Shown here: piece by piece, positions 11,009-23,771 of the stretch
How positions within the stretch are numbered: the first letter of the stretch is position 1
How the letters are laid out: every line of letters begins with the position of its first letter
DNA from: Ancylobacter sp. TS-1
Lineage (GTDB): Bacteria; Pseudomonadota; Alphaproteobacteria; Rhizobiales; Xanthobacteraceae
Length of the DNA: 64,000 nt
Reading direction: 5' to 3'
NCBI RefSeq assembly: GCF_009223885.1
Contig: NZ_CP045144.1
Span: 1,984,001-2,048,000, forward strand
The notes under the pieces: generated by a model
The model's input: only the letters and a program-made list of their open reading frames with translations
Databases searched by the model: none
What the model was told of the DNA's origin: nothing
Translations under genes and position numbers: made by a program

Positions 11009-11638
11009 ATGTCACATGGCCTTTACCTGATGACCGCCCTGGCGGGCGCGCTCTACGTGCTGTCGCCCGGCCCGGCCTTTCTTGCCCTGTTCTCCCTTGC
11101 GGCGACGCATGGGCGCCCGGCCGGGGCGCGATTCGTCGGCGGCCATCTCATCGGCGACGTGTTCTGGACCGCGCTCGCCTTCGCCGCGATCATCGGCGTG
11201 AACCAGCTTGGCCCGGCGCTGTTCGACGCGCTCGGCATCGCCTGCGGGCTCTATCTCTGCTACCTCGGCGTCAAGGCCGTGCTGTCGCGCGAGGGGGCCG
11301 CCACCCCGGTCGGCTCGAACCGGCCGCTGATGACCGGCGTGCTGTTCGGCCTCACCAATCCGAAGGCCTATCCGGTGTCGGTCGCCATGTTCACGGCGCT
11401 CACCGCCCATTATGCCTCCGGCCTGTCCTGGGATGCCGCTCCCCAGCTTCTCGCCGCCGCCTTCGTCGGCTTCATTCTGGCCGATATCTTCCTCGTCTGG
11501 GCGGCCGGCCTCGCGCCGGTGCGGCGCTTCTTCCAGCGCCACGGGCTTGTCATCACCCGCCTCGTCGGCGTGATGTTCATCGCCTTCGGCGCCAAGTCGC
11601 TGGTGGATGCCGGGCGCAGCATCGCCTCGCGCTCCTGA
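11009..11638 (+). CDS. LysE/RhtB family amino-acid exporter
   Basis: 209 residues with about six membrane helices. The N-terminal segment ALYVLSPGPAFLALFSLA holds the LysE/RhtB signature (PGPxxL), and the middle TGVLFGLTNPKAYPVSVAMFTAL carries the conserved NPK. Family members export amino acids or related metabolites across the inner membrane. The divergent neighbour is an amino-acid-type binding protein and the following gene is an aminopeptidase, so export of an amino acid released from peptides is a reasonable but unproven guess. The stop is 44 bases before the aminopeptidase start, so the two genes may be cotranscribed. Confidence 0.85.
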   Translation: MSHGLYLMTALAGALYVLSPGPAFLALFSLAATHGRPAGARFVGGHLIGDVFWTALAFAAIIGVNQLGPALFDALGIACGLYLCYLGVKAVLSREGAATPVGSNRPLMTGVLFGLTNPKAYPVSVAMFTALTAHYASGLSWDAAPQLLAAAFVGFILADIFLVWAAGLAPVRRFFQRHGLVITRLVGVMFIAFGAKSLVDAGRSIASRS

Positions 11639-11682
11639 CCGACCCACCCGCGCGAACGTGCCGGCAAGACCCGAGTGAGCTG

Positions 11683-13515
11683 ATGTTCGAAGCCAAGTTC
11701 CAGACCTTCTCCGATGCCGCCGCGCCCTCGCTCGGCACCGCGCGCCTCAAGCTGCTCCGCGCGGAACTGGAGCGGCGGGGGCTGGACGGCTTCATCGTTC
11801 CCCGCGCCGACGCGCACCAGAACGAATATGTCCCGCCCTGCGACGAGCGCCTTGCCTGGCTCACCGGCTTTTCGGGCTCAGCCGGCGTCGCGCTGGTTCT
11901 GCGCGAGGAAGCCGCCATCGTCGTCGACGGACGCTACACGCTGCAGGCGGCCGCCCAGGTCGACACCGCCTCCTTCGAAGTGGTGCCGCTGGCCGAGACG
12001 ACGCCCGAGCGCTGGCTGGAACGGCACCTGCCCGCCGGCGCCCATTTCGGCTACGACCCCTGGCTCGTCACGGTGGAGGGCGAGCAGAAGCTGCGCCGCG
12101 CCGTCGCCGCTGCCGGCGGCACGCTGGTGGCGGTCGACGGCAACCCGCTCGACGCCGTGTGGGAGGATCGCCCCGCTCCGCCGCTCGCTCCCGTCACGCT
12201 GCGCGACCCCGCGCTCGCCGGCGAGGCCACGCCGGACAAGATCGCCCGTGTTCAGGCCACGCTCGCCGAGCAGAAGCTCGACGCGCTGGTGATCTCCGAC
12301 CCGCATTCGGTCGCCTGGGCCTTCAACATCCGGGGCGGCGACGTCGCCTTCACCCCGCTGCCGCTGTCCTGGGCCATCGTGCCGAACGACGGGCGCCCGA
12401 CGCTGTTCGTCGACGGGCGCAAGCTCTCCAACGCGGCACGCGACGCGCTCGGCCAGTTCACCGAGATCGCCGAGCCGGTTCTGCTGGAGCGTGCGGTCGA
12501 ACTCGCGGCCAGCGGCGGCGGCACCATCCGGCTCGATCAGGCGACCGCGCCCTCGCTGCTCGCCGCGCGCATCGAGGCGGCCGGCGGCAAGGTCTCGACC
12601 GGCACGAGCCCGGTGGCGCTGATGCAGGCGGCAAAGAACGCCGCCGAGCTGGCCGGCATGCGCGCCGCCCATCTGCGCGACGGCGCCGCCCTGGCCCGCT
12701 TCCTCGCCTGGTTCGACGCCGAGGCGCCGAAGGGCGGCCTCACCGAGATCGACGCCGTTGCGGCGCTGGAGACCTTCCGCCGCGAGACCGGCGCGTTGAA
12801 GGACGTGTCCTTCCCCACCATCTCCGGCGCCGGCCCGAACGGCGCCATCGTGCATTACCGCGTCAGCGAGGCGACCAACCGGCGCGTGGGCATGGACGAA
12901 CTGTTCCTCATCGATTCCGGCGCGCAATATGAGGACGGCACCACCGACGTGACGCGCACCCTCGTCGTCGGCACCCCGACGGCCGAGATGCGCGACCGCT
13001 TCACCCGCGTGCTGAAGGGCCATATCGGCATCGCCCGGGCGGTGTTCCCGCTCGGCGCCTCCGGATCGCAGCTCGACAGCTTCGCGCGCCAGCACCTGTG
13101 GGCGGCCGGCCTCGACTTCGAGCACGGCACCGGCCATGGCGTCGGCGCCTATCTCTCGGTGCATGAGGGGCCGGCGCGCATCTCCAAGGTCGGTACGGTG
13201 CCGCTGGCGCGCGGCATGGTGCTCTCCAACGAGCCCGGCTACTACAAGACCGGCGCCTACGGCATAAGGCTGGAAAACCTGGAGATCGTCGTCGACGGCC
13301 CGGCCGTCGAGGGCGCGGAGAAGACGCTGCTCGCCTTCGAGACGCTGACCCTCGCCCCGTTCGACCGCCGGGCGATCGAGTCGGCTCTGCTCACCGCCGA
13401 AGAAGCCGCGTGGCTCGACGCCTATCATGCCCGCGTGCGCGCTGCGATCGGCCCGCTTGTCGACGGCCCGACCCGCGCGTGGCTCGACGCCGCCACCGCG
13501 CCGCTGGACGCGTAG
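11683..13515 (+). CDS. Xaa-Pro aminopeptidase (M24B, aminopeptidase P)
   Basis: 610 residues: two creatinase-like N-terminal domains (about 1-160 and 160-330) and a C-terminal pita-bread catalytic domain. Metal-binding residues are visible as Asp in IDSGAQYEDGTTDVTRT (both Asp), His in HGTGHGVGAYL, Glu in LSNEPGYY and Glu in IRLENLEI. The C-terminal extension (LTLAPFDRRAI...) is the APP1-type tail. The enzyme cleaves N-terminal residues preceding proline in cytoplasmic peptides. The length matches the roughly 600-residue alphaproteobacterial members. It lies 44 bases behind the LysE gene on the same strand. Confidence 0.92.
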   Translation: MFEAKFQTFSDAAAPSLGTARLKLLRAELERRGLDGFIVPRADAHQNEYVPPCDERLAWLTGFSGSAGVALVLREEAAIVVDGRYTLQAAAQVDTASFEVVPLAETTPERWLERHLPAGAHFGYDPWLVTVEGEQKLRRAVAAAGGTLVAVDGNPLDAVWEDRPAPPLAPVTLRDPALAGEATPDKIARVQATLAEQKLDALVISDPHSVAWAFNIRGGDVAFTPLPLSWAIVPNDGRPTLFVDGRKLSNAARDALGQFTEIAEPVLLERAVELAASGGGTIRLDQATAPSLLAARIEAAGGKVSTGTSPVALMQAAKNAAELAGMRAAHLRDGAALARFLAWFDAEAPKGGLTEIDAVAALETFRRETGALKDVSFPTISGAGPNGAIVHYRVSEATNRRVGMDELFLIDSGAQYEDGTTDVTRTLVVGTPTAEMRDRFTRVLKGHIGIARAVFPLGASGSQLDSFARQHLWAAGLDFEHGTGHGVGAYLSVHEGPARISKVGTVPLARGMVLSNEPGYYKTGAYGIRLENLEIVVDGPAVEGAEKTLLAFETLTLAPFDRRAIESALLTAEEAAWLDAYHARVRAAIGPLVDGPTRAWLDAATAPLDA

Positions 13516-13620
13516 AGGAGCGACGAAGACGGGGGCCATCCGTTTCGGAGCCTTGCCCGCCCGATCGTCGCTCGTGGGCCCGACCGTCACCGGCCGCTGT
13601 AATTGACACAATGGTTCGAT

Positions 13621-13645
13621 GGAACCATCGCCCCTGTCCGGCGTT
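13621..13645 (+). promoter_or_regulatory. Candidate EcfG (general stress sigma factor) promoter
   Basis: GGAAC at 13621-13625, 16 bases, then CGTT at 13642-13645. This matches the alphaproteobacterial EcfG consensus GGAAC-N16/17-CGTT. It lies 55 bases before the DUF3309 start, on the same strand. GGAAC is also half of a perfect hairpin (atggttc at 13611-13617, gaaccat at 13622-13628), and a TTGACA lies at 13603-13608, so a housekeeping -35 element may be superimposed. The match is seen directly; its use is inferred. Confidence 0.6.
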
Positions 13646-13699
13646 TACTCCGCGACTCATGCATCCGGGCTGAGTATCCGGGCAGACGGAGACGCCGAA

Positions 13700-13852
13700 A
13701 TGACCACCATTCTTGTAATCATTCTTATCCTGATACTTGTCGGCGCCCTGCCGAGCTGGGGCTATAGCCGTGGCTGGGGCTATGGCCCGAGCGGGCTCGT
13801 CACGGTTCTTCTGGTGATTCTCATTGTGATGATGCTGACCGGGCGCATCTGA
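13700..13852 (+). CDS. DUF3309 small membrane protein
   Basis: 50 residues, shorter than most gene callers keep. It starts at the ATG at 13700 with GGAG 8 bases upstream. Two hydrophobic helices (about residues 3-17 and 32-47) flank a Gly/Tyr/Trp-rich loop (WGYSRGWGYGPSG). This is the DUF3309 pattern; such proteins are widespread in alpha- and betaproteobacteria, are of unknown function, and are often stress-induced. The EcfG-like promoter upstream and the terminator-like hairpin downstream make this a self-contained transcription unit. It is almost certainly an inner-membrane protein. Confidence 0.8.
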   Translation: MTTILVIILILILVGALPSWGYSRGWGYGPSGLVTVLLVILIVMMLTGRI

Positions 13853-13881
13853 CACCCGCCCCTGCCTGAACCGCACACGAA

Positions 13882-13920
13882 AAGCCGCCGCGCATCCGCC
13901 CGGCGACTTTTCGGCGGCTT
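13882..13920. terminator. Hairpin between convergent genes, candidate terminator
   Basis: aagccgccg (13882-13890) pairs with cggcggctt (13912-13920) around a 21-base loop. It sits between the convergent DUF3309 gene and the cysteine hydrolase, whose stop is 2 bases away, so it could serve either direction. The loop is long and there is no strong T-run, so confidence is moderate. Confidence 0.45.
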
Positions 13921-13921
13921 C

Positions 13922-14479
13922 TCAGCCCGCCCAGTCGGTGGCGATCGCGCCGGCCGGGCGCAGCGTCGCGCCGGCGAATTCCAGCGCCGCCATCAGCGCC
14001 GCCTGCACGCTCGCCGCCGGCACCGCGACACCGTCGAAGGCCAGATCGCGGGTGGCGGTGGCGTCATGCGCCAGCGTCACGGCGTAGCCGAGGTCGAGCG
14101 CCGCCCTGGTGGCTGCGTCCACGCACATATGGCTCATCGCCCCCACGACCACCAGCGAGGCAACGCCCTTCTCCTTCAGCAGCCCGTCGAGGCCGGTATC
14201 GAGGAAGGCGTTGACATTGTGCTTCACCACCACCGGCTCGTCCGCCAGCGGCGTGGCCAGGGGGTGGATCTGCGCGCCCGGCGTGTCCTTGCCGAAGAAG
14301 GGCGCCTCGGCCTCGGGCTGCTCGTGCCGTACATGGATCACTGGAACGCCGTTCCAGCGTGCTGCCGCGATCAACTCGGCCGCCTTGGCCGCCGCCGCCT
14401 CGATGCCGGCGAGCGGGTATTTGCCGTCCGGGAAATAGTCGTTCTGCAGGTCGATGACGAGAAGCGCGGTGTCGGCCAC
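13922..14479 (-). CDS. Cysteine hydrolase, isochorismatase family
   Basis: 185 residues from a GTG at 14479, which has GGAG 6 bases upstream and gives the usual N-terminus (ADTALLVIDLQNDYF). Another GTG at 14515 would add 12 unconserved residues. The catalytic triad is Asp in VIDLQND, Lys in VVKHNVNAF and Cys in SHMCVDAATRAA. The family includes isochorismatase, nicotinamidase and N-carbamoyl hydrolases; the cis-peptide region VVVGAMSHMCV is typical. The substrate is unknown. It follows ligA on the same strand with about 60 bases between, so it may be transcribed with it. Confidence 0.85.
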   Translation of the reverse strand: MADTALLVIDLQNDYFPDGKYPLAGIEAAAAKAAELIAAARWNGVPVIHVRHEQPEAEAPFFGKDTPGAQIHPLATPLADEPVVVKHNVNAFLDTGLDGLLKEKGVASLVVVGAMSHMCVDAATRAALDLGYAVTLAHDATATRDLAFDGVAVPAASVQAALMAALEFAGATLRPAGAIATDWAG

Positions 14480-14539
14480 GATGGGCTCCGGGGATGCGGG
14501 GTCACGGGGCGCCACGGTCCTCTGCCGGGCCGGTAGCTG

Positions 14540-18353
<3,814 letters not shown>

Positions 18354-18357
<4 letters not shown>

Positions 18358-19481
18358 GCGGAATCCTTCCACACCAGCGCCCGGCTGATCGCGTAGTTCC
18401 ACACCGCGCCGACGACCGCGCCGGCGATGCCGGCGACCCACCAATGGGCGGTTTCGTAGAACATCCAGTCGGCGATGCCGACATTGGCCGCCGCGCCCAA
18501 CCCGCAGATCAGGTAGAAGGCCACCAGCCCGACGAGGAAGCGCCAGCCGGAGAGGCGACGGTCGCGATAGGTCAGCAGGTTGTTGACGATGTAGTTGAAC
18601 GTCATCGCCACGAAGGTCGCGATCGTCTGCGCGTAGAGGAAGCGCAGATCGGTCGACAGCGCCGTGCGCAGCACCAGCAGGTGGACCACCAGCCCCGCCG
18701 CGCCGACGCAGGCGAAGGACAGGAAGCGCAGCGAGATCAGGCCGCCCGTCGCCTTGGAGACGATCAGCCCGAGGAAGTCCATCAGCACCCGGTTGTCGAG
18801 CTTGCTGTCGCCGCTCTGCCGCGTCCCGAAGGTGTAGGTCAGCTCGGTGATGCGCAGCCCGTCGCCGGCCGAGGCCAGAATGTCCAGCAGGATCTTGAAG
18901 CCGTCGGTGGCGAGCTTGGGCGCCAGCGTCTCGGCGAGGTCGCGGCGCAGCATGAAGAAGCCGCTCATCGGATCGGACGAGGACACCCGCAGCACCCGGC
19001 GGGCAAGGCGGGTGGCCATCTGGCTGCCGAAGCTGCGGAACGCGCTGAAGCCTTCCTGGGCGTCGCCGCCCGGCGCGTAGCGCGTCGCCACCACCACGTC
19101 GGCGCCCGCGCCCATCGCCGCCACCATGCGCGGCAGCAGCGTTTCGTCGTGCTGGAGATCGGCGTCCATCACCGCGACCAGCGGCGCTTGCGCGGCCAGC
19201 ATGCCCTCGATGCAGGCCCCGGCGAGGCCGCGCCGGCCGACGCGGCGGATGCAGCGTATGCGCGGATCGGCCCGGCCGATGGCCCGCAGCGCGTCGGCGG
19301 TCCCGTCCGGCGAATTGTCGTCGACGAAGATCGCCTCCCAGGCGAGGCCGGCCAGCGCCTGGTCGAGCTTGGCGACCAGCGGCTCGAGATTGCCGCGCTC
19401 GTTGAAGGTGGGGATGACCACGGTGAGGTCCGGGGCCATGCCCCGCTCGGTCGCGGCAGAGATCGGTAAGGTAAGGGACAT
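18354..19481 (-). CDS. Polyprenyl-phosphate glycosyltransferase fused to a GtrA domain
   Basis: 375 residues. The GT2 domain (about 18-240) shows VVIPTFNERGN, the nucleotide-binding FVDDNSPDG and the metal-binding VMDADLQHD, as in dolichol-phosphate mannose synthase. GTRQSGDSKL is the typical DPMS end motif. A GtrA-like domain with four membrane helices follows (about 245-370; FNYIVNNLLTYR), often proposed to flip the lipid-linked sugar. It probably transfers a hexose from a nucleotide sugar to undecaprenyl phosphate. The stop overlaps the GT39 start by four bases. No good ribosome site is visible at this start, and the in-frame Met at residue 15 is an alternative. Confidence 0.88.
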
Positions 19482-19577
19482 GATGAACCGGAACGATTGA
19501 GGCCGCCTGTGTAGCGCAGCCTTGATGGCAGCGCCACGGCCGATCTTGTCACGCCGCCGGGGGTGGCGGCGTTCCGC

Positions 19578-21254
19578 TCAGTCGGCCGCGGCGCCCTTCA
19601 GCAGGCGGTCCGCCGCCGCGCGGGCTTCCGAGGTGATCTCGGCGCCCGACAGCATGCGGGCGATCTCCTCGCGGCGGTGCTCGGAGGCGAGCGGGCTGAC
19701 CCGCGTCGCCACCCGGTCGAGGTCGGTCAGCGCCTCCTTGGCGATGCGGAAATGGTTGCCCGCCCGCGCCGCCACCTGCGGCGCATGGGTGACGGCAACC
19801 ACCTGCACCCGCCCGGCGAGGCGGGCGAGCCGTGCGCCGATGGCATCGGCCACCGCACCGCCGACCCCGGTGTCGATCTCGTCGAACACCAGCGTCGGTG
19901 CCGAGCCCTTGTCGGCCAGCACCACCTTCAGCGCCAGAAGGAAGCGGGCGAGTTCGCCGCCGGAGGCGACCTTCATCATCGGGCCGGGGCGGGTGCCGGG
20001 GTTGGTCTGCACCCAGAACTCGATCCGGTCGTACCCATCGGCCTGACCGTCCACCTCATCGGTCTGACACTCGGTGATGAATCGCGCCCGCTCCAGCTTC
20101 AGTGGCGCCAGTTCGGCGCAGACCGCCGCGTCGAGGCCGGCGGCGGCGGCATGGCGCTTCTGCGAGAGATCGCGGGCAAGCTGGCGATACGCCGCCTCGG
20201 CCTCGGCGGCGCGCGCCTCCAGCCCCCGCAGCGTTTCCGCCCCGTGGTCGAGCGCGTCGAGCGCGTCGGCGAAGCGGGCCGCCACCGCCGGCAGGTCGTC
20301 CGCCGTGCAGGCGAATTTGCGTGCGGCGGCGCGCAGGGCGAACAGCCGCTCCTCGATGCGCTCCAGCTCGCGCGGGTCGAAATCGGCCTCACGCAGCGCC
20401 GCGTCGAGATGGAAATTCGCCTGCTCCAGCGCGGCGAGCGCTGCGTCGATGGCCTCCACCGCCGGACGCACCAGCGATTCGACCTCGCCCGCACGCCGCT
20501 CCAGCCGGCGCACGGCAGCGGCCAGCCCCGGCACCGGCGAATTGCTGCCGCCAACCGCTTCCTGCGCCTCGGCGAGATCGGTGGCGATCTTCTCGAAGCG
20601 CATCATCTCGGTGCGCCGCGCGGCGAGCCGATCCTCCTCGCCCGGCTCGGCGGCAAGCGCGGTCAGCTCGTCCACCGCATGGCGCATGAAATCGGCCTCG
20701 CGGGCCGCCTCGTCGAGCCGCGCCTTTTCCTCGGCCGCCGCCACGCGGTCGGCGCGCCAGCGACGCCAGCCGGCGGCAACCTCCTCCGCGAGAGAGCCGA
20801 GACCGCCATAGGCGTCGAGCAGCGTGCGGTGCGAGGCCGGATCGACCAGCGCGCGGTCGTCATGCTGGCCGTGGATCTCGACCAGCCGCCGGCCGAGGCT
20901 GCGCAGCATCTGCGCGCTGACCGACTGGTCGTTGACGAAGGCCCGGGTGCGCCCGTCGGCGTGCTGCACGCGGCGCAGCACCAGCGCGCCCTCGTCGTCG
21001 ATGCCGGCCTCCTGCAGAAGGGCGCGGACGGGATGGCCGGCGGCGAGGTCGAACTCGGCGGTCACCTGCCCCTGCGCGGTGCCGTGGCGCACAAGCGATC
21101 CGTCGCCGCGCCCGCCGAGCGCAAGGGTGAAGGCGTCGAGCAGGATCGACTTTCCCGCACCGGTCTCGCCGGTCAGCACGGTCAGGCCGGGCTGGAAGGA
21201 AAGGTCGAGACGCTCGATGAGCACGATATCCCTGATCGACAGGGCGACCAGCAT
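19578..21254 (-). CDS. recN: DNA repair protein RecN (SMC-like ATPase)
   Basis: 558 residues. The N-terminal half-site LTVLTGETGAGKSILLDAF is the Walker A. A central coiled-coil region with heptad-like Glu/Arg/Ala repeats (about 150-370) follows. The C-terminal half carries the signature VASGGELARFLLALK, the Walker B TLVFDEIDTGVGG and the His-switch VVAVTHAPQVAARAGNHF. RecN holds DNA ends during double-strand-break repair with RecA. It is next to bamD, as in other alphaproteobacteria; no SOS box was identified. Confidence 0.96.
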   Translation of the reverse strand: MLVALSIRDIVLIERLDLSFQPGLTVLTGETGAGKSILLDAFTLALGGRGDGSLVRHGTAQGQVTAEFDLAAGHPVRALLQEAGIDDEGALVLRRVQHADGRTRAFVNDQSVSAQMLRSLGRRLVEIHGQHDDRALVDPASHRTLLDAYGGLGSLAEEVAAGWRRWRADRVAAAEEKARLDEAAREADFMRHAVDELTALAAEPGEEDRLAARRTEMMRFEKIATDLAEAQEAVGGSNSPVPGLAAAVRRLERRAGEVESLVRPAVEAIDAALAALEQANFHLDAALREADFDPRELERIEERLFALRAAARKFACTADDLPAVAARFADALDALDHGAETLRGLEARAAEAEAAYRQLARDLSQKRHAAAAGLDAAVCAELAPLKLERARFITECQTDEVDGQADGYDRIEFWVQTNPGTRPGPMMKVASGGELARFLLALKVVLADKGSAPTLVFDEIDTGVGGAVADAIGARLARLAGRVQVVAVTHAPQVAARAGNHFRIAKEALTDLDRVATRVSPLASEHRREEIARMLSGAEITSEARAAADRLLKGAAAD

Positions 21255-21398
21255 GCGTGAGGCTCCAGAACGATTCCGCGCGGGACCACGGGACGCCCCT
21301 GTCTAGCAGGTCGCGCGCCGCCATGCATCTTTGTTCTCATTATGTTCCGAGCGCCGACCACAGGACGAAAAGGCGCGCGGGCACGGGCCCGAAGGCGC

Positions 21399-22316
21399 CT
21401 AGCCGAGACCGAAGCCCTTGAAGGCCTTGGCGATCCAGGACTGCTCGTTGAGCTGCGGGTTCACGCCGCGCGACTGCACGAGCTTGTAGGCGTCCTTGTA
21501 CCAGCTGCTGTCGGGGAAATTGTAGCCGAGCACGGCGGCCGAGGTCTGCGCCTCGTTGACCACGCCGAGCGCCATATAGGCCTCGGTGAGGCGATACAGA
21601 GCCTCCTCGACATGGCGCGTGGTCTGGTAGCGCGTGACCACGACCTTGAAGCGGTTGATAGCGCCGGCATAGTTGCGCTGCTCGAGATAGTAGCGCCCGA
21701 TCATCATCTCCTTGCCGGCGAGCTGGTCGCGGGCAACCTCAAGCTTCTTCTTGGCGCTGACCGCATATTCCGTGTTCGGCCATTTGCGCACCACCTCTTC
21801 CAGCTGGTCCATGGCGCGCTGGGTACGGGTCTGGTCGCGGCTGATGTCGGGGATCTGGTCGAAATAGGACTGGGCCACGAGGTACTGCGCGTAGGCCGCG
21901 TCTTCCGAGCCCGGATGCAGGGACTGGTAACGGCGGGCGGCGGCGATGCACTCTTCGTACTGGCCCTGCAGATAGTGCGCATAGGCCGTCATCAGGATCG
22001 ACTTGCGCGCCCATTCCGAATAGGGGTGCTGGCGATCGACGTCCTCGAAGCGAACGATGGCGCCGGCATAGTCTTCCTGCGCCATGAGGGTCAGCCCCTC
22101 ATTATAGCGCTGCTCGGCCGGAACGTCGGGATAGACGGTCTCTTCCTTGTTGGTGTCGAACCAGCTGGCGCAGCCGCCGAGCGAGGCCCCGACCATCACC
22201 AGCGCCATCAGCCGGAGCGCCACGGCTCCCGCCCCCACGCCGCTGCGGGCGCGGGCCGGGCGTGCCGGGGCGCGCGCATGGGCCGGGGTAGGCTGGCCGA
22301 GATTGAGAAGACGCAT
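21399..22316 (-). CDS. bamD: Outer-membrane assembly lipoprotein BamD
   Basis: 305 residues from the ATG at 22316 (MRLLNLGQ). A signal sequence with lipobox SLGGC gives a lipidated Cys, although a basic, Ala/Pro/Arg-rich stretch of about 30 residues precedes the hydrophobic core and makes the signal region unusually long. The mature part is five TPR-like repeats (YNEGLTLMAQEDYAGAI, YLVAQSYFDQI and onward). BamD is the essential partner of BamA in inserting beta-barrel proteins. A later start would shorten the odd signal region, but no internal Met with a ribosome site is evident before the hydrophobic core. Confidence 0.93.
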   Translation of the reverse strand: MRLLNLGQPTPAHARAPARPARARSGVGAGAVALRLMALVMVGASLGGCASWFDTNKEETVYPDVPAEQRYNEGLTLMAQEDYAGAIVRFEDVDRQHPYSEWARKSILMTAYAHYLQGQYEECIAAARRYQSLHPGSEDAAYAQYLVAQSYFDQIPDISRDQTRTQRAMDQLEEVVRKWPNTEYAVSAKKKLEVARDQLAGKEMMIGRYYLEQRNYAGAINRFKVVVTRYQTTRHVEEALYRLTEAYMALGVVNEAQTSAAVLGYNFPDSSWYKDAYKLVQSRGVNPQLNEQSWIAKAFKGFGLG

Positions 22317-22519
22317 CACAAGTTTCGATCCCGATCTGGTCGCTGCTTCGCCGCTTCTGCCGCCAAACGCCATGCGTTCAGGCGCTAAGGCCGCTTTCCG
22401 ACCGGATTATGGCGTGCCGGAGGGCCGAGGGCAAAGGAGGAGGCCGTTCGACCGGAAAGACGCGGCCTGTGGCACAAAGGCCGCCCGAGGGGCCCGGCCC
22501 GAACCACGCCGCAGCCGCC

Positions 22520-23458
22520 TCACAGTTCCGGAGCGTAGGCCGGAACGGCGACCGTCACCATGCCGGCATTGCTGCTGACGCTGCGGCGGGCGGGGATGCT
22601 TGCCTCGACGATCTCGTAGGCGGAACGGTCGGACAGCAGAGCGTCGACGACCGCGAAATTCAGCTTGTGGCCACCGCGATAGGAGCGGTAGCGGCCCAGC
22701 AGGGGCAGGCCGCCAATGGCGAGATCGCCCACCGCGTCGAGAGCCTTGTGGCGCACGAACTCGTCGGCGAAGCGCAGGCCGGTCGTGTTCATCACGCCCT
22801 CGTCGCCGAGGCAGATCGTGTTGTCGAGCGAGGCGCCGAGCGCGTAGCCGGCCTGCCAGAGCCGCTCGACGTCGCAGACGAAGCCGAAGGTGCGGGCCGC
22901 CGCGAGTTCCTTGCGGAAGACGTCGGGCGACAGGGTGGCGGCGAAACGCTGGTGGCCGATGGCGGCGTGGTCGAAATCGATCTCGACCTCGAGGCGCAGG
23001 CCGAAATCATAGGGGGTGAGTTCGCCGAAGCCGGTTTCCGATTCGATGCGCACCGGCTTGAGGACGCGCAGATAGCGGCGCGGACCGGCGGTCTCGACGA
23101 TGCCCGCCGCGTCCACGGCGGCGACGAAATCGCCGGCGCTGCCGTCGAGGATCGGCACTTCCGGCCCGTCGATCTCGACACGGGCATTGTCGACGCCAAG
23201 GCCCGCGAAGCAGGCCATCAGATGCTCGACGGTGGAAACGGCGGGGCCGCTCGAATCGCGCAGCACGGTGGCAAGGTCACTGCCGCGAACGGCGCTGCGG
23301 CAGGCGCGCACCGACTGGGACGAATCGCTGCGGTAGAAGACGATGCCGGTATCGGCCTCTGCGGGAGCAATGCTCAACCGCGCCAGCTTGCCGGAATGAA
23401 CGCCAACGCCCGAAAGCGTCACGCAATCGCCAAGGGTGGTCTGCCGCACAGCGTTCAT
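22520..23458 (-). CDS. lpxC: UDP-3-O-acyl-N-acetylglucosamine deacetylase
   Basis: 312 residues from MNAVRQTTLG; the longer frame upstream has no family similarity. The zinc ligands are visible at the expected spacing: His79 (TVEHLMACFAG), His237 and Asp241 (RHKALDAVGD), and His264 (GGHKLN) as the general acid/base. LpxC catalyses the committed step of lipid A synthesis in the cytoplasm. It follows ftsZ, the usual alphaproteobacterial order, but a 313-base gap with its own candidate promoter separates them, so expression need not depend on the dcw transcript. Confidence 0.96.
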   Translation of the reverse strand: MNAVRQTTLGDCVTLSGVGVHSGKLARLSIAPAEADTGIVFYRSDSSQSVRACRSAVRGSDLATVLRDSSGPAVSTVEHLMACFAGLGVDNARVEIDGPEVPILDGSAGDFVAAVDAAGIVETAGPRRYLRVLKPVRIESETGFGELTPYDFGLRLEVEIDFDHAAIGHQRFAATLSPDVFRKELAAARTFGFVCDVERLWQAGYALGASLDNTICLGDEGVMNTTGLRFADEFVRHKALDAVGDLAIGGLPLLGRYRSYRGGHKLNFAVVDALLSDRSAYEIVEASIPARRSVSSNAGMVTVAVPAYAPEL

Positions 23459-23623
23459 TCGACCCAAGAAGCGGACACGCGATGCGCCCCGCTCTCCCCA
23501 TTCCCCAAAACCAACACAACCGACCGCCATTTTTGGAAAGACGCGGAACAGGTTCCGTGCCGGCGGCTTATCGATTGGCTGGCAAGATAACGGCGCCGTG
23601 AGTCCGCGCCAAATCACGCTTGC

Positions 23624-23682
23624 TTACCTTCTGTTACCGTCGTTACGCTGGCGCACAATCCTGAAAAATCATTTAATTTCAA
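23624..23682 (-). promoter_or_regulatory. lpxC upstream region: candidate promoter and tandem GTAAC repeats
   Basis: The 313-base gap between ftsZ and lpxC is visibly AT-richer than its surroundings. On the minus strand TTGAAA (23677-23682), a 17-base spacer and ATTGTG (23654-23659) form a possible sigma-70-type promoter. Just downstream of it lie three direct repeats GTAAC, GTAAC, GTAAG (23643-23647, 23634-23638, 23624-23628) spaced 9-10 bases, the helical spacing that OmpR-type regulators use. No gene is seen in the gap. Confidence 0.35.
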
Positions 23683-23739
23683 TCGGATATGGCGACGCGG
23701 CGCAACCGTCTCGCTGCACCGCGCCACACGTCGTGTAAC

Positions 23740-23758
23740 GGGGCGGACCCGCCGCCCC
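23740..23758 (-). terminator. GC-rich hairpin after ftsZ, candidate terminator
   Basis: ggggcgg (23740-23746) pairs perfectly with ccgcccc (23752-23758) around a 5-base loop, starting 13 bases after the ftsZ stop on the minus strand. The bases that follow in the ftsZ direction (gttacacg) lack a T-run, so it may only attenuate or protect the transcript end. Confidence 0.4.
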
Positions 23759-23771
23759 GGTTTCGTTCCGC

